The notes under the pieces were generated by a model. It had not been told where the DNA came from. It searched no databases and saw only the letters and a list, made by a program, of their open reading frames with translations. Position numbers and translations under genes: made by a program. A stretch of DNA of 52,715 bases, from the NCBI GenBank assembly GCA_017429945.1, contig JAFRNY010000029.1, positions 1 to 52,715 on the forward strand, written 5' to 3'. Positions 35,726-42,634 of this stretch are shown piece after piece; position 1 is the first letter of the stretch; every line of letters starts with the position of its first letter. The DNA comes from Bacteroidaceae bacterium. Its GTDB lineage: Bacteria > Bacteroidota > Bacteroidia > Bacteroidales > Bacteroidaceae.

Positions 35726-36032
35726 TATCTTTCAATTTTCAATATTTCGATATTCTTCATTATCACTGAAAATAACGGAAAATAACGGAAAACGCTGAAA
35801 AAGGTTCCATTCAGGGAGGACGTTAATCAGCTTGTCTGTCATCATAGATTTTCCGTGTACTTTCGAGTTATTTCCGTGTACTTCCGCGTTATTTCCGTGT
35901 CCTTCCGCGTTATTTCCGTGTCCTTCCGCGTTCCTATCTCCAACTCTCGCTTAAAAAGAACCGAAGAAACTGAACATCCGAAAGTTAAATCAATCTTTCA
36001 TTTCCCAATCTTCAATCTTCAATCTTCAATCT
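35726..36032. other. Repeat-rich gap between the MCE and amidase genes
   Basis: The 307-bp gap holds GGAAAATAAC units (35764-35795), a 21-bp array (35851-35934) and a CAATCTT array (36000-36032). An open frame across 35855-36061 encodes only the heptad-like repeat (YFRVISV) and is not credible as a gene. Confidence 0.6.
35851..35934. repeat. 21-bp tandem repeat array, four copies
   Basis: Four units at 21-bp spacing on the theme TTCCGTGTACTTCCGCGTTA. The GGAAAATAACGG units at 35764-35795 are roughly inverse to parts of it. Period is about two DNA turns, as in the 22-bp arrays of the window. Confidence 0.85.
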
Positions 36033-36035
36033 TCA
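36000..36035. repeat. CAATCTT short array abutting the amidase stop
   Basis: Four copies of TCTTCAA. The last one overlaps the stop codon of the amidase gene. Confidence 0.7.
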
Positions 36036-36797
36036 ATTCTCCACCACCGCCGAGGCCTTGACATACTGCCTGATGGCCGCATAAATACTCTGCGCCAGCT
36101 CGTCGACGCCCTTCTGGCTCGTGAGGAAACTCTCCTCGGAGGGTGTTGTTATATAGCCCAGCTCCACGAGGCACGACGGCATCGACGTGGCCCTCAGCAC
36201 GAGGAAGCCAGCCTGATGAACACCTTTGTCCACGCGCCCGGCCGAGCGGAACTGCTTTTGTATCATCTGTGCCAGCTTCACGCTGCGCTCCATATTCTTG
36301 TCCTGCATAAACTCGAAGATGATATACGACTCCGAACTCTTGGGGTCGAAACCCTCGTAACGGCTCTCGTAGTCTTTCTCAAGCATGATAGCGGAGTTCT
36401 CACGTTTTGCCACGGCCAGGTTGTCAGCAGCGCGGTGCATACCCAGCGTGTAGGTCTCCGAGCCACGCCCCTGAGCTCCTTTGGGCAGAGCGTTGGTATG
36501 TATGCTCACGAAGAGGTCAGCCTTAGCCCTGTTGGCGATGGCGGCGCGCTCGCTCAGCTCCACGAAGACATCGGTCTTACGCGTATACACCACCTTAACA
36601 TCCTTCAGGTTCTGCTCCACCAACCGTCCCACGGCCAGCGTCACAGCCAGGTTGATATTCTTCTCGCGACCCGTCTTGCCCAGAGCACCGGGGTCTTTAC
36701 CGCCATGGCCGGCATCGAGCACGAGGGTGAATGAGCCGGCTGCATTAGCGCCCAGCACAACGACCATTGCAAATAATATCGCTATTATCTTTTTCAT
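36033..36797 (-). CDS. N-acetylmuramoyl-L-alanine amidase (Amidase_3)
   Basis: A 254-residue exported enzyme (signal ends near GANAA) that cuts the amide bond between N-acetylmuramic acid and the stem peptide of peptidoglycan. Zinc ligands and catalytic residues of the AmiC-like fold are visible: His31 in VLDAGHGGKDPGA, Glu45 in GREKNINL, His100 in FVSIHTNA, and the glutamate in CLVELGYITTPSEE. Length is that of a stand-alone catalytic domain, with no AMIN domain. It acts in the periplasm, probably at cell separation. It lies upstream of the MCE gene and downstream of the thioredoxin-like gene, all on the - strand. Confidence 0.93.
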   Translation of the reverse strand: MKKIIAILFAMVVVLGANAAGSFTLVLDAGHGGKDPGALGKTGREKNINLAVTLAVGRLVEQNLKDVKVVYTRKTDVFVELSERAAIANRAKADLFVSIHTNALPKGAQGRGSETYTLGMHRAADNLAVAKRENSAIMLEKDYESRYEGFDPKSSESYIIFEFMQDKNMERSVKLAQMIQKQFRSAGRVDKGVHQAGFLVLRATSMPSCLVELGYITTPSEESFLTSQKGVDELAQSIYAAIRQYVKASAVVEN

Positions 36798-36867
36798 ATA
36801 TCACTGCAAGCTCCGCTTGCTTCATGAGTTTAAGTAGTTAAAGGAGCCCTTCTTGAAATGAAAAACT

Positions 36868-36899
36868 CATTTTTCACTTTTCACTTTTCATTTTTCATT
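36868..36899. repeat. TTTTCACTTTTCA short array
   Basis: Copies of TTTTCAC/TTTTCAT between two - strand genes. They include the stop codon of the thioredoxin-like gene. A similar array lies at 40519-40540. Confidence 0.7.
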
Positions 36900-37769
36900 G
36901 GCGCTTAGCGCCTTCTCCACCTGCTCCAGCGTCCCATCCTTGATGATGACTTTCTTATCTTTGTCGAGCAAGTAAAGCACAGGCATCGCCGGCAGGTAAT
37001 ACGTCTGGTCATGCATCAGCTTGCCGCCAGGACTGCGGCCCTCGCTCCAGTTGTGAGGGAGCGTCGGACGCATCTGCATCCAAGCCTTCACGTTCTCGTC
37101 GGGGTATATCGAAAGCACCTTAAGTCTACGGTCACCGGCCAGCACCTTGCTGCCCATTATCTTTGGCATCAGCTCATGGCAATGCTCACACTCGGGGTCG
37201 GAGAACACCAGCAACGTCAACTCGCTCTGCAGGTCGTACATACGATGACGACGCCCCACGCGGTCCACATATTCAAAGTCAGCGCCCTTCGTGCCCGGTT
37301 GGTTGCGCGCCACCAAGCTCAGCTTAAACTCCATACGGCTGCGGCGTGCCTCGTCCACTTTCTTCGACGACAGCAGACCACGCAGCATCTGTTCATACGT
37401 CACATCGTTGCGCAGCGGTGAATTAGGGTTGCCAAGATAGTGGTCAGTGAGGCTGTCGAAGCGTTTCGTCATACGCTCGTCGCCGCAGATGTATTTCATC
37501 AGCCCATCCACAGCGCGCTTACACGTCGCCGCATCGGCATACGACAGCAGATTGATGAACTCCGAAAAGCCCTGCTCACCAACCTGCTCATTATACGTCG
37601 AACCATCGGCAAAATTATAACGGCTCCAGAAATTCTCGAGCACATACTTCAATCGCGCCTGAGTGTCGGTCATCATAGCAGGCACCTCAGGGAACGGAAA
37701 CTGAACATCCTGTGCGCCAACACCCATCGATGCCAGCACACAAGCCATCGCAATAACTATGCGTCTCAT
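36888..37769 (-). CDS. Thioredoxin-like protein with N-terminal DUF5106-type domain
   Basis: A 293-residue exported protein with a signal peptide (MRRIVIAMACVLASMGVGAQ). The N-terminal half (about 25-150) is an all-helical DUF5106-like domain (YVLENFWSRYNFADGS). The C-terminal half is a thioredoxin/TlpA fold with the redox pair CEHC (SDPECEHCHELM) and a conserved cis-proline region (LPAMPVLYLLDKDKKVI). It probably acts as a periplasmic thiol-disulfide protein. Two upstream in-frame starts exist; a TAACTTTG box (complement of 37787-37794) would place the transcript start close to the ATG at 37778, so 37769 is preferred with a short leader. Confidence 0.85.
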   Translation of the reverse strand: MRRIVIAMACVLASMGVGAQDVQFPFPEVPAMMTDTQARLKYVLENFWSRYNFADGSTYNEQVGEQGFSEFINLLSYADAATCKRAVDGLMKYICGDERMTKRFDSLTDHYLGNPNSPLRNDVTYEQMLRGLLSSKKVDEARRSRMEFKLSLVARNQPGTKGADFEYVDRVGRRHRMYDLQSELTLLVFSDPECEHCHELMPKIMGSKVLAGDRRLKVLSIYPDENVKAWMQMRPTLPHNWSEGRSPGGKLMHDQTYYLPAMPVLYLLDKDKKVIIKDGTLEQVEKALSANEK

Positions 37770-37786
37770 ACTTATCATAACGCGCA

Positions 37787-37794
37787 CAAAGTTA
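37787..37794 (-). promoter_or_regulatory. -7 box (TAACTTTG) of the thioredoxin-like gene
   Basis: TAACTTTG on the - strand fits TAnnTTTG. The expected transcription start is near 37780, so the leader is ~10 nt or absent. No clear -33 TTTG. Confidence 0.45.
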
Positions 37795-38175
37795 CTGCTA
37801 AATCACGAAACAGCGAAATTTTCAACCTATTTTTAGCTCAAAAGGCTAAAGAAGAGGAAAAAGAGGGAAGAATCGTTTATCGTTTAGGGCTTAGAGTTTA
37901 AGGTTTTGGGCCTCTTGATTGTTGTCGGCAAGAAGAATGAGGAATGACAAATGATGAATGAGGTATGACGAATGACAAATGATGAATGATGAATGACGAA
38001 TGATGAATGACGAATGATGAATGACGAATGAGGATTACTTCAGAAGGAGAATGAAAGACGAAGAGTGAAGGAAGTGGTTGAGGTAAAAAAATATTTGTTC
38101 AAAACAGACTACAGACTTCAGCTACCGATGAAGAATAACAGCAACGCCCGGTTCAATATCATTCACAAAAAACGC

Positions 38176-38296
38176 AACCGGTCAGAAGTCCCAAGACAAC
38201 TGGTCAAAAGTCCCAAGATAACCGGTCAGAAGTCCCAAGACAACCGGTCAAAAGTCCCAACACAACCGGTCAGAAGTCCCAACACAACCGGTCAAG
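38176..38296. repeat. 22-bp tandem repeat array, GACCGG family (second copy)
   Basis: Units at 38176, 38198, 38220, 38242, 38264 and a partial at 38286, exactly 22 bp apart, theme AACCGGTCARAAGTCCCAA. On the opposite strand this reads GACCGG, GTGTTGGGAC and matches the array at 62-182 at ~16 of 22 positions. No spacers. Confidence 0.88.
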
Positions 38297-38303
38297 ATCT
38301 ACA

Positions 38304-38318
38304 TATCACTCAGTGATA
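38304..38318. repeat. TATCACTCAGTGATA hairpin
   Basis: Two 7-bp arms around one base; same core as the 19-bp inverted repeat at 13222-13265. Confidence 0.65.
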
Positions 38319-38767
38319 AATAACACTTATACTACCTACTCCCCCACTTCGCCACTGCACTACCGCCACGCCACCTCTATCAACAACAATTCTCCCTCGT
38401 GGCTGTAGTCTGTAGTCTATTTTGAACAAAAAAATTTTCTCACATCTGCCCCATACTTCACTCCTCGCTTTCATCCCCCTCTGAAGTAATCCTCATTCGT
38501 CACTCATCATTCATCACTCTTCACTCTTCATTATATTATTCTTCATTCTTCACTCATCATTCGTCATTCGCAAACCCTCATTCGTCATTCATCATTTGTC
38601 ATTCGTCATTCGCAAACCCTCATTCATCACTCGTCACTCGTCATTCGCAAACCCTCATTCGTCACTCATCACTCGTCATTCGTCATTCGCAAACCCTCAT
38701 TAGTCATTCATCATTCGTCATTCATCATTATATTATTCTTCACTCTTCATTCTTCACTCTTCATTCT

Positions 38768-40396
38768 TCACTCCCCCACCCCTCTCCTCTCCTTCTTCCA
38801 CCAATCATCTCTCATGCGGCATAGCGCCTGCGCCACACAATTCATCGTCTTACATTCCGTCACGCTAATCCCCTCATCGGCCCGACGATAAACAAAGCGC
38901 CAAGGGCTTACAATCAGCAACAACCCGGCAGCGCACAGCTCCGTTCGTTCCGTAGAGGGGTGAAAACGCTCCCCAAAACCATTATCCGCAATAATCACCA
39001 CAGGCAGCCCCTCGCCCATCGCCGCATCTATTATCTCCTGCTCGCCCTTGGCAATCCGTGGCGACACCAAAACCGCACCGGCCCGTGCCGCGGCCAAGCA
39101 CCGCTCCTTCTGCGTCCCAAACGCCCCCTTATCCCGCCTATGGCACACAACCGGCAGCAATATCCGCTCCTCCCCCGTATCAGTCCCGATACCACTCTCC
39201 CGCTCTCTTCTCCCTTCCGCAGCAGATTCCCCCATCCCTCCGCCCTGGAGCGCGGCGGCGGTCTTTCCCTCTTCTTCGCCTTGGGGCGCGGCGGCGGTTT
39301 TTCCCATTCCTCCGCCTTGGGGCGCGGCGGCGGTCTTTCCCTCTTCTTCGCCTTGGGGTGCGGCGGCGGTCTTTCCCTCTTCCCCGCCTTGGAGCGCAGC
39401 GGCGGGTTTTTCCTCTTCCCGGCCCTGGGGTGCGGCGGCGGGTTTTTCCTCTTCCCGGCCCTGGGGTGCGGCGGCGGGTTTTCCCCGCCGCTTCAGCAGC
39501 CCTCTATCCCCGTAGCTATCACAGCCCACCATGGCGCCCTGCTTCAGCAGGCGCCCCTCAATCCGCTCCCAAATCAGAGCTGTAAACTGCCAAGGCTCGC
39601 ATTCTCGTGCCAAATAACCCCGCAGCGCATTAAGCGAGAGGGCTGTATCGATACCACCGCGCCGCGCAGCAAGCCACGCCCGATTCCTGCTGCGCAGCAG
39701 CCTGCTTCGCGGATTATTGCGGATATAAGCAATCTGCGTCTGCAGCTGCCGCGCATCCACGGGCATCACATCTACGTACCCCTCAGCAAAGAGAGGCGTC
39801 CGCCCGCTACTCAAGCGAGAAGGCACTTTATACCCAAGCGGGGAAACCGCTTGGCGCGCCCCCAAAGCACTACCAGGCGAGAGCCCTCCCCCTTGGGGTG
39901 CGGCAGCGGGTTTCCCCCGCTGCTCCATCCCTCCCCGCTGCTCCATCTGCTCCCGTTGCTCCATCTCTCCCCGCAGCCCATTCATCTCCCAGAAGCGCCT
40001 ATTGCAGCCCTTCTTGAAACCGCCTATCACATGGCCGAGATGAGTGGCGCGCCCCTGGCGGCTCTCCACCCTGCTATGCACCATAAGAAGAACATGCAAA
40101 TGCTCTGGCATTACAACATACTCCATTACCTCCACCATCGGATAATGCCCCTTTATGCTCTGAGTAAGTTCCTCTTCCACCATCTGCCCAGCCCCCGTGA
40201 GCTCGGTGTGAGGCGCCCCAGGCAGACCATCCTCAATATCGGGATCGCCCACCACTCGCCCAAGCACCGGTCCCCATTCGTCGCTTACCTTCAGCGTGAT
40301 GTGGTAAAGTCCTGGCAGATAGTAGCAGTTAGCATCTTTACGGCGTCCCATCCGATGAGCGCCCAGTCCATCATTATATCCCTTATCTTTTTCCAT
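38768..40396 (-). CDS. REP-associated tyrosine transposase (RAYT/Y1-type) with extra C-terminal domain
   Basis: A 542-residue HUH single-strand transposase. Start MEKDKG (40396) follows a TATCTTTG box closely. The Y1 domain (about 20-260) has the metal-binding HLH of MPEHLHVLL (His99, His101) and the tyrosine motif IAYIRNNP (Tyr224). Y1 enzymes of this type act on REP palindromes. Residues ~140-205 are an insertion between these motifs, encoded in part by palindromes 39834 and 39903. Residues ~304-387 are seven 12-residue repeats (GKTAAAPQGEEE). Residues ~412-535 form a Rossmann-like DprA/SLOG-type domain (AGAVLVSPRIAKGEQEII, LPVVIIADNG, CAAGLLLIVSP), not usual for the RAYTs I know. The stop lies in the palindrome's repeats. 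Whether this large form is active is unknown. Confidence 0.72.
   Translation of the reverse strand: MEKDKGYNDGLGAHRMGRRKDANCYYLPGLYHITLKVSDEWGPVLGRVVGDPDIEDGLPGAPHTELTGAGQMVEEELTQSIKGHYPMVEVMEYVVMPEHLHVLLMVHSRVESRQGRATHLGHVIGGFKKGCNRRFWEMNGLRGEMEQREQMEQRGGMEQRGKPAAAPQGGGLSPGSALGARQAVSPLGYKVPSRLSSGRTPLFAEGYVDVMPVDARQLQTQIAYIRNNPRSRLLRSRNRAWLAARRGGIDTALSLNALRGYLARECEPWQFTALIWERIEGRLLKQGAMVGCDSYGDRGLLKRRGKPAAAPQGREEEKPAAAPQGREEEKPAAALQGGEEGKTAAAPQGEEEGKTAAAPQGGGMGKTAAAPQGEEEGKTAAALQGGGMGESAAEGRRERESGIGTDTGEERILLPVVCHRRDKGAFGTQKERCLAAARAGAVLVSPRIAKGEQEIIDAAMGEGLPVVIIADNGFGERFHPSTERTELCAAGLLLIVSPWRFVYRRADEGISVTECKTMNCVAQALCRMRDDWWKKERRGVGE
39236..39487. repeat. 36-bp tandem repeat inside the RAYT gene
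   Basis: Seven 36-bp (12-codon) units on the + strand theme TTGGGGCGCGGCGGCGG plus TTTTTCC. The GCGGCGG/TTTTCC part is the left half of the REP-like palindrome, repeated without its right arm; the last unit completes the palindrome at 39471-39491. Confidence 0.8.
39471..39491 (+). repeat. REP-like palindrome in the RAYT gene (a)
   Basis: GCGGCGGG, loop TTTTC, CCCGCCGC: perfect 8-bp stem, 5-nt loop. Confidence 0.7.
39834..39854 (-). repeat. REP-like palindrome in the RAYT gene (b)
   Basis: On the - strand CCAAGCGG, loop TTTCC, CCGCTTGG: perfect 8-bp stem with the loop identical to 10913-10933. Confidence 0.7.
39903..39923 (+). repeat. REP-like palindrome in the RAYT gene (c)
   Basis: GCAGCGGG, loop TTTCC, CCCGCTGC: perfect 8-bp stem, same 21-nt layout. 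Confidence 0.7.
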
Positions 40397-40400
40397 ACGG

Positions 40401-40408
40401 CAAAGATA
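40401..40408 (-). promoter_or_regulatory. -7 box (TATCTTTG) of the RAYT gene
   Basis: TATCTTTG on the - strand, four bases before the ATG at 40396. A transcript would start at or inside the start codon. No -33 TTTG at the normal distance. Confidence 0.45.
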
Positions 40409-40462
40409 CAAAAGAAATCATATCAGCATGCTGAAAAGAACTAAATAAATTGTCTGCTGCAC

Positions 40463-40493
40463 AAAAAAAGCCCGCGCAGCTGTCTGCGCGGGC
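40463..40493 (-). terminator. Terminator of the pilus operon
   Basis: GCCCGCGCAG and its perfect complement with a 4-nt loop (40470-40493). On the - strand seven T follow. It lies ~50 bp after the last fimbrial gene. Confidence 0.85.
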
Positions 40494-40545
40494 CTTATAT
40501 CATCTGAAAGTGATCATATCATTTTTCACTTTTCATTTACTCCGA

Positions 40546-42600
40546 TTACGGAGCAGCAGTTGTAACGGGTACCGAGTAGTTCTTACCGAAGTACTTCACG
40601 TAGAGGAAGAGACCGAGGTCAGTTACATTCGCAAATCTTATATTTGTATGCACATCTTCCAAATAGATGTTCACATTACCATCTTCTGGATATGTCTTCA
40701 AGCTATAAGTGTACCAGAAATCCCAATTTTTGTCTGCCTGCTGATAGTACCAATGTGTTCTTGCGGTATTAGCAGTAGAGGATATGGGGGTATCATAATC
40801 AGATTCAAAATTTGCGACATCGAACAATTCACTTGTGCTTTCTACGCTAACTCCAAATGAACCATAGCTAGTCTCATTTTGAGTAATACCAAAAGCACGC
40901 AGAGTACTCGTTGTGAACTTTACATCTATTGGATAGAGACTCTCTGGATACACTAGCTCATCTGGATCAGGAATTATATTTCCGCCTTCATCTGTAATGA
41001 ACTTAGTATGCTCCACGGGAGGAATCTGGAAGTGAAGTACATAATCATCACTAGTCCCAACTCTCGTTAATGTAGGTTTAATCCTATAACGGAACTGGTT
41101 AATAACGAATACATGGATATAACGAGTCAAACCAGAATCTTTATGCTTCACAACAATCCATTCGTCCTGCAATCTGTCTGAAAGCTTACCTTCTATAACA
41201 TTTGTTGTAATCTGGAATTGCTTAGTTGCTTCGACATAAGAAAGAACAGGATCTGTGCAGAATGTCTGAGATTTTTCCCAATAGACTTCAAAGTCATCCG
41301 GATCTGTTGAACCTGGCAGGCTTACATCACTCACCATACGGAAGGCAAAATCAAGTTGATGAGGACCTTCTGTGTTGAGCACGATGGCTGTAGTCTGAGT
41401 CGGAAGCAGAATCTGCAAAGTGTAATCTTCATCATTAATATCTGTGATGCTACGATCAATCTCAACGTCTGCATTAACAAATTCTGTTCCATCAATAGCG
41501 TCTTTCAAGGTCTCGTAGAAAGCAACATTAGGGCTCAACAACTTACACTTGATATAATATGTGTTATTGCGAACTACGTCATATTTGTCTTGTTTATCGT
41601 CGTTCAACAATAAGACATGATACACCTTCTTTGACACACCATTGTCGTTGTAAGTAACCTTAAGTATAGCCTTTAATGGCTCTAAGTCGGTATTATCATC
41701 ATCGAACAGGAACTGAGGCTTTGAGGTGTAAGTACCTGTCCTTTGATAGGCGACATCAAAGTTATTATCCTCATTTTCTGATTCTGAGGTCCAAAGGCTA
41801 TATCGACCTGAAGTCGAATATTCATTCATTCCTGCCGTAGCTACTAATTCCGAAGTATGACCTTCAACGGTTGAATTACCAAAATAATTCTCCTTATTAG
41901 CATCATCATCCCACCAAGAAGCCTTCGCAGGGGCTATATAACCACGCTCACGACCATTATGGATAAGCCATTCAACTTTCTCAACCGTAAGACCTTCTGG
42001 AGTACCAGCAGGGTCATAAGTCAGAACGACCTTTGCACGGTCGCGAATCATATATACCACACTAGAACCTTCAGTCGTGGGATTGAGCCAAGCGTTCATA
42101 GCGTTAGCATCTGCAGCCTTACGATATCCCCAATAACAGACCTGTTGATGATCTTCATCATCGTAGGCTGTGGACAACTCCATTGACTGCATTACAGTCT
42201 CTTCTGCAGTACCAACGTTGAAAGAGAGAGGAATGGAAAGGTCGCGATTAGCAATAAAGTGGATACGCGCTGTACCTTGAGGCACAGAACCTTTGATGAT
42301 GCCTGTGTCATACATCGGCGGATTTGTACCTGCGCCATTGCTGGTAACATCAGCTTTACGGATACCTAGATAGAGTCCATTGGCATCGAAGCAGACAAGC
42401 TGCATAGATGTAACAACCGACTCATTGCCGCTGACCATACTGCGTGTCGGTTTAGCCTTATCAGCAAAACTAAAGGCTATGTTGACAGGCATATCGCCAG
42501 GCTGCGAACCGCCAGGACTAACGATTTCAGACTCATCAGCACAAGCCGCAAATCCGAGAACTGCGACTGCAATGAATAATAGTTTTGAAAGATATTTCAT
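40546..42600 (-). CDS. Fimbrillin-family lipoprotein, accessory/tip subunit of the type V pilus
   Basis: A 684-residue exported lipoprotein (lipobox GFAAC, Cys20). Residues ~38-380 look like a fimbrillin (Mfa/FimA-type) beta-sandwich pair: MPVNIAFSFADKAKPTRSMVS, MQLVCFDANGLYLG, AVLTY-type strands and a conserved segment VRNNTYYIKCKLLS. Arg53 in PTRSM sits where other subunits of this cluster also have Thr-Arg, the expected protease processing site. The C-terminal ~300 residues are all-beta and of unknown family; they may form an adhesive head. The gene is more AT-rich than the upstream half of the cluster. It is last in the operon, 34 bp after the next subunit's stop, with the terminator after it. 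Confidence 0.75.
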   Translation of the reverse strand: MKYLSKLLFIAVAVLGFAACADESEIVSPGGSQPGDMPVNIAFSFADKAKPTRSMVSGNESVVTSMQLVCFDANGLYLGIRKADVTSNGAGTNPPMYDTGIIKGSVPQGTARIHFIANRDLSIPLSFNVGTAEETVMQSMELSTAYDDEDHQQVCYWGYRKAADANAMNAWLNPTTEGSSVVYMIRDRAKVVLTYDPAGTPEGLTVEKVEWLIHNGRERGYIAPAKASWWDDDANKENYFGNSTVEGHTSELVATAGMNEYSTSGRYSLWTSESENEDNNFDVAYQRTGTYTSKPQFLFDDDNTDLEPLKAILKVTYNDNGVSKKVYHVLLLNDDKQDKYDVVRNNTYYIKCKLLSPNVAFYETLKDAIDGTEFVNADVEIDRSITDINDEDYTLQILLPTQTTAIVLNTEGPHQLDFAFRMVSDVSLPGSTDPDDFEVYWEKSQTFCTDPVLSYVEATKQFQITTNVIEGKLSDRLQDEWIVVKHKDSGLTRYIHVFVINQFRYRIKPTLTRVGTSDDYVLHFQIPPVEHTKFITDEGGNIIPDPDELVYPESLYPIDVKFTTSTLRAFGITQNETSYGSFGVSVESTSELFDVANFESDYDTPISSTANTARTHWYYQQADKNWDFWYTYSLKTYPEDGNVNIYLEDVHTNIRFANVTDLGLFLYVKYFGKNYSVPVTTAAP

Positions 42601-42634
42601 AATCGTAATTCTTTAATCATTAATCTCATAGACA

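Larger units (their letters stand above)
37925..38767. mobile_element. Large imperfect palindrome adjacent to the RAYT gene
   Basis: No credible gene lies in this 843-bp stretch. The left flank (37925-38030) is GAATGACGAATGATG repeats; the right flank (38490-38767) is their inverse (CATTCGTCATTC, CATCATTC and four copies of a TTCGCAAACCCTCATT block). Inside are ~104-bp imperfect inverted arms, 38023-38126 and 38400-38503, sharing GAGGATTACTTCAGA, GTTCAAAA and AGACTACAGACT with their complements. They enclose the 22-bp GACCGG array and a TCACTCAGTGA hairpin. An 83-residue open frame (38065-38316) covers repeats and is not believed. The right end abuts, and supplies, the RAYT stop codon. Non-autonomous REP- or MITE-like element is the best reading; mobility is inferred. 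Confidence 0.6.

Noticed and set aside
35855-36061. Small gene with heptad repeats
   Set aside because: The product is only the translation of a 21-bp array plus a simple repeat.
38176-38296. CRISPR array next to a transposase
   Set aside because: Contiguous 22-bp units without spacers.
38065-38316. 83-residue gene
   Set aside because: The frame runs through one arm of the palindrome and the 22-bp array; no family character, no promoter, repetitive product.
38960-40444. Long open frame on the + strand opposite the RAYT gene
   Set aside because: Its product is proline/arginine-rich repeats with no domain, while the - strand frame has clear Y1 transposase motifs.
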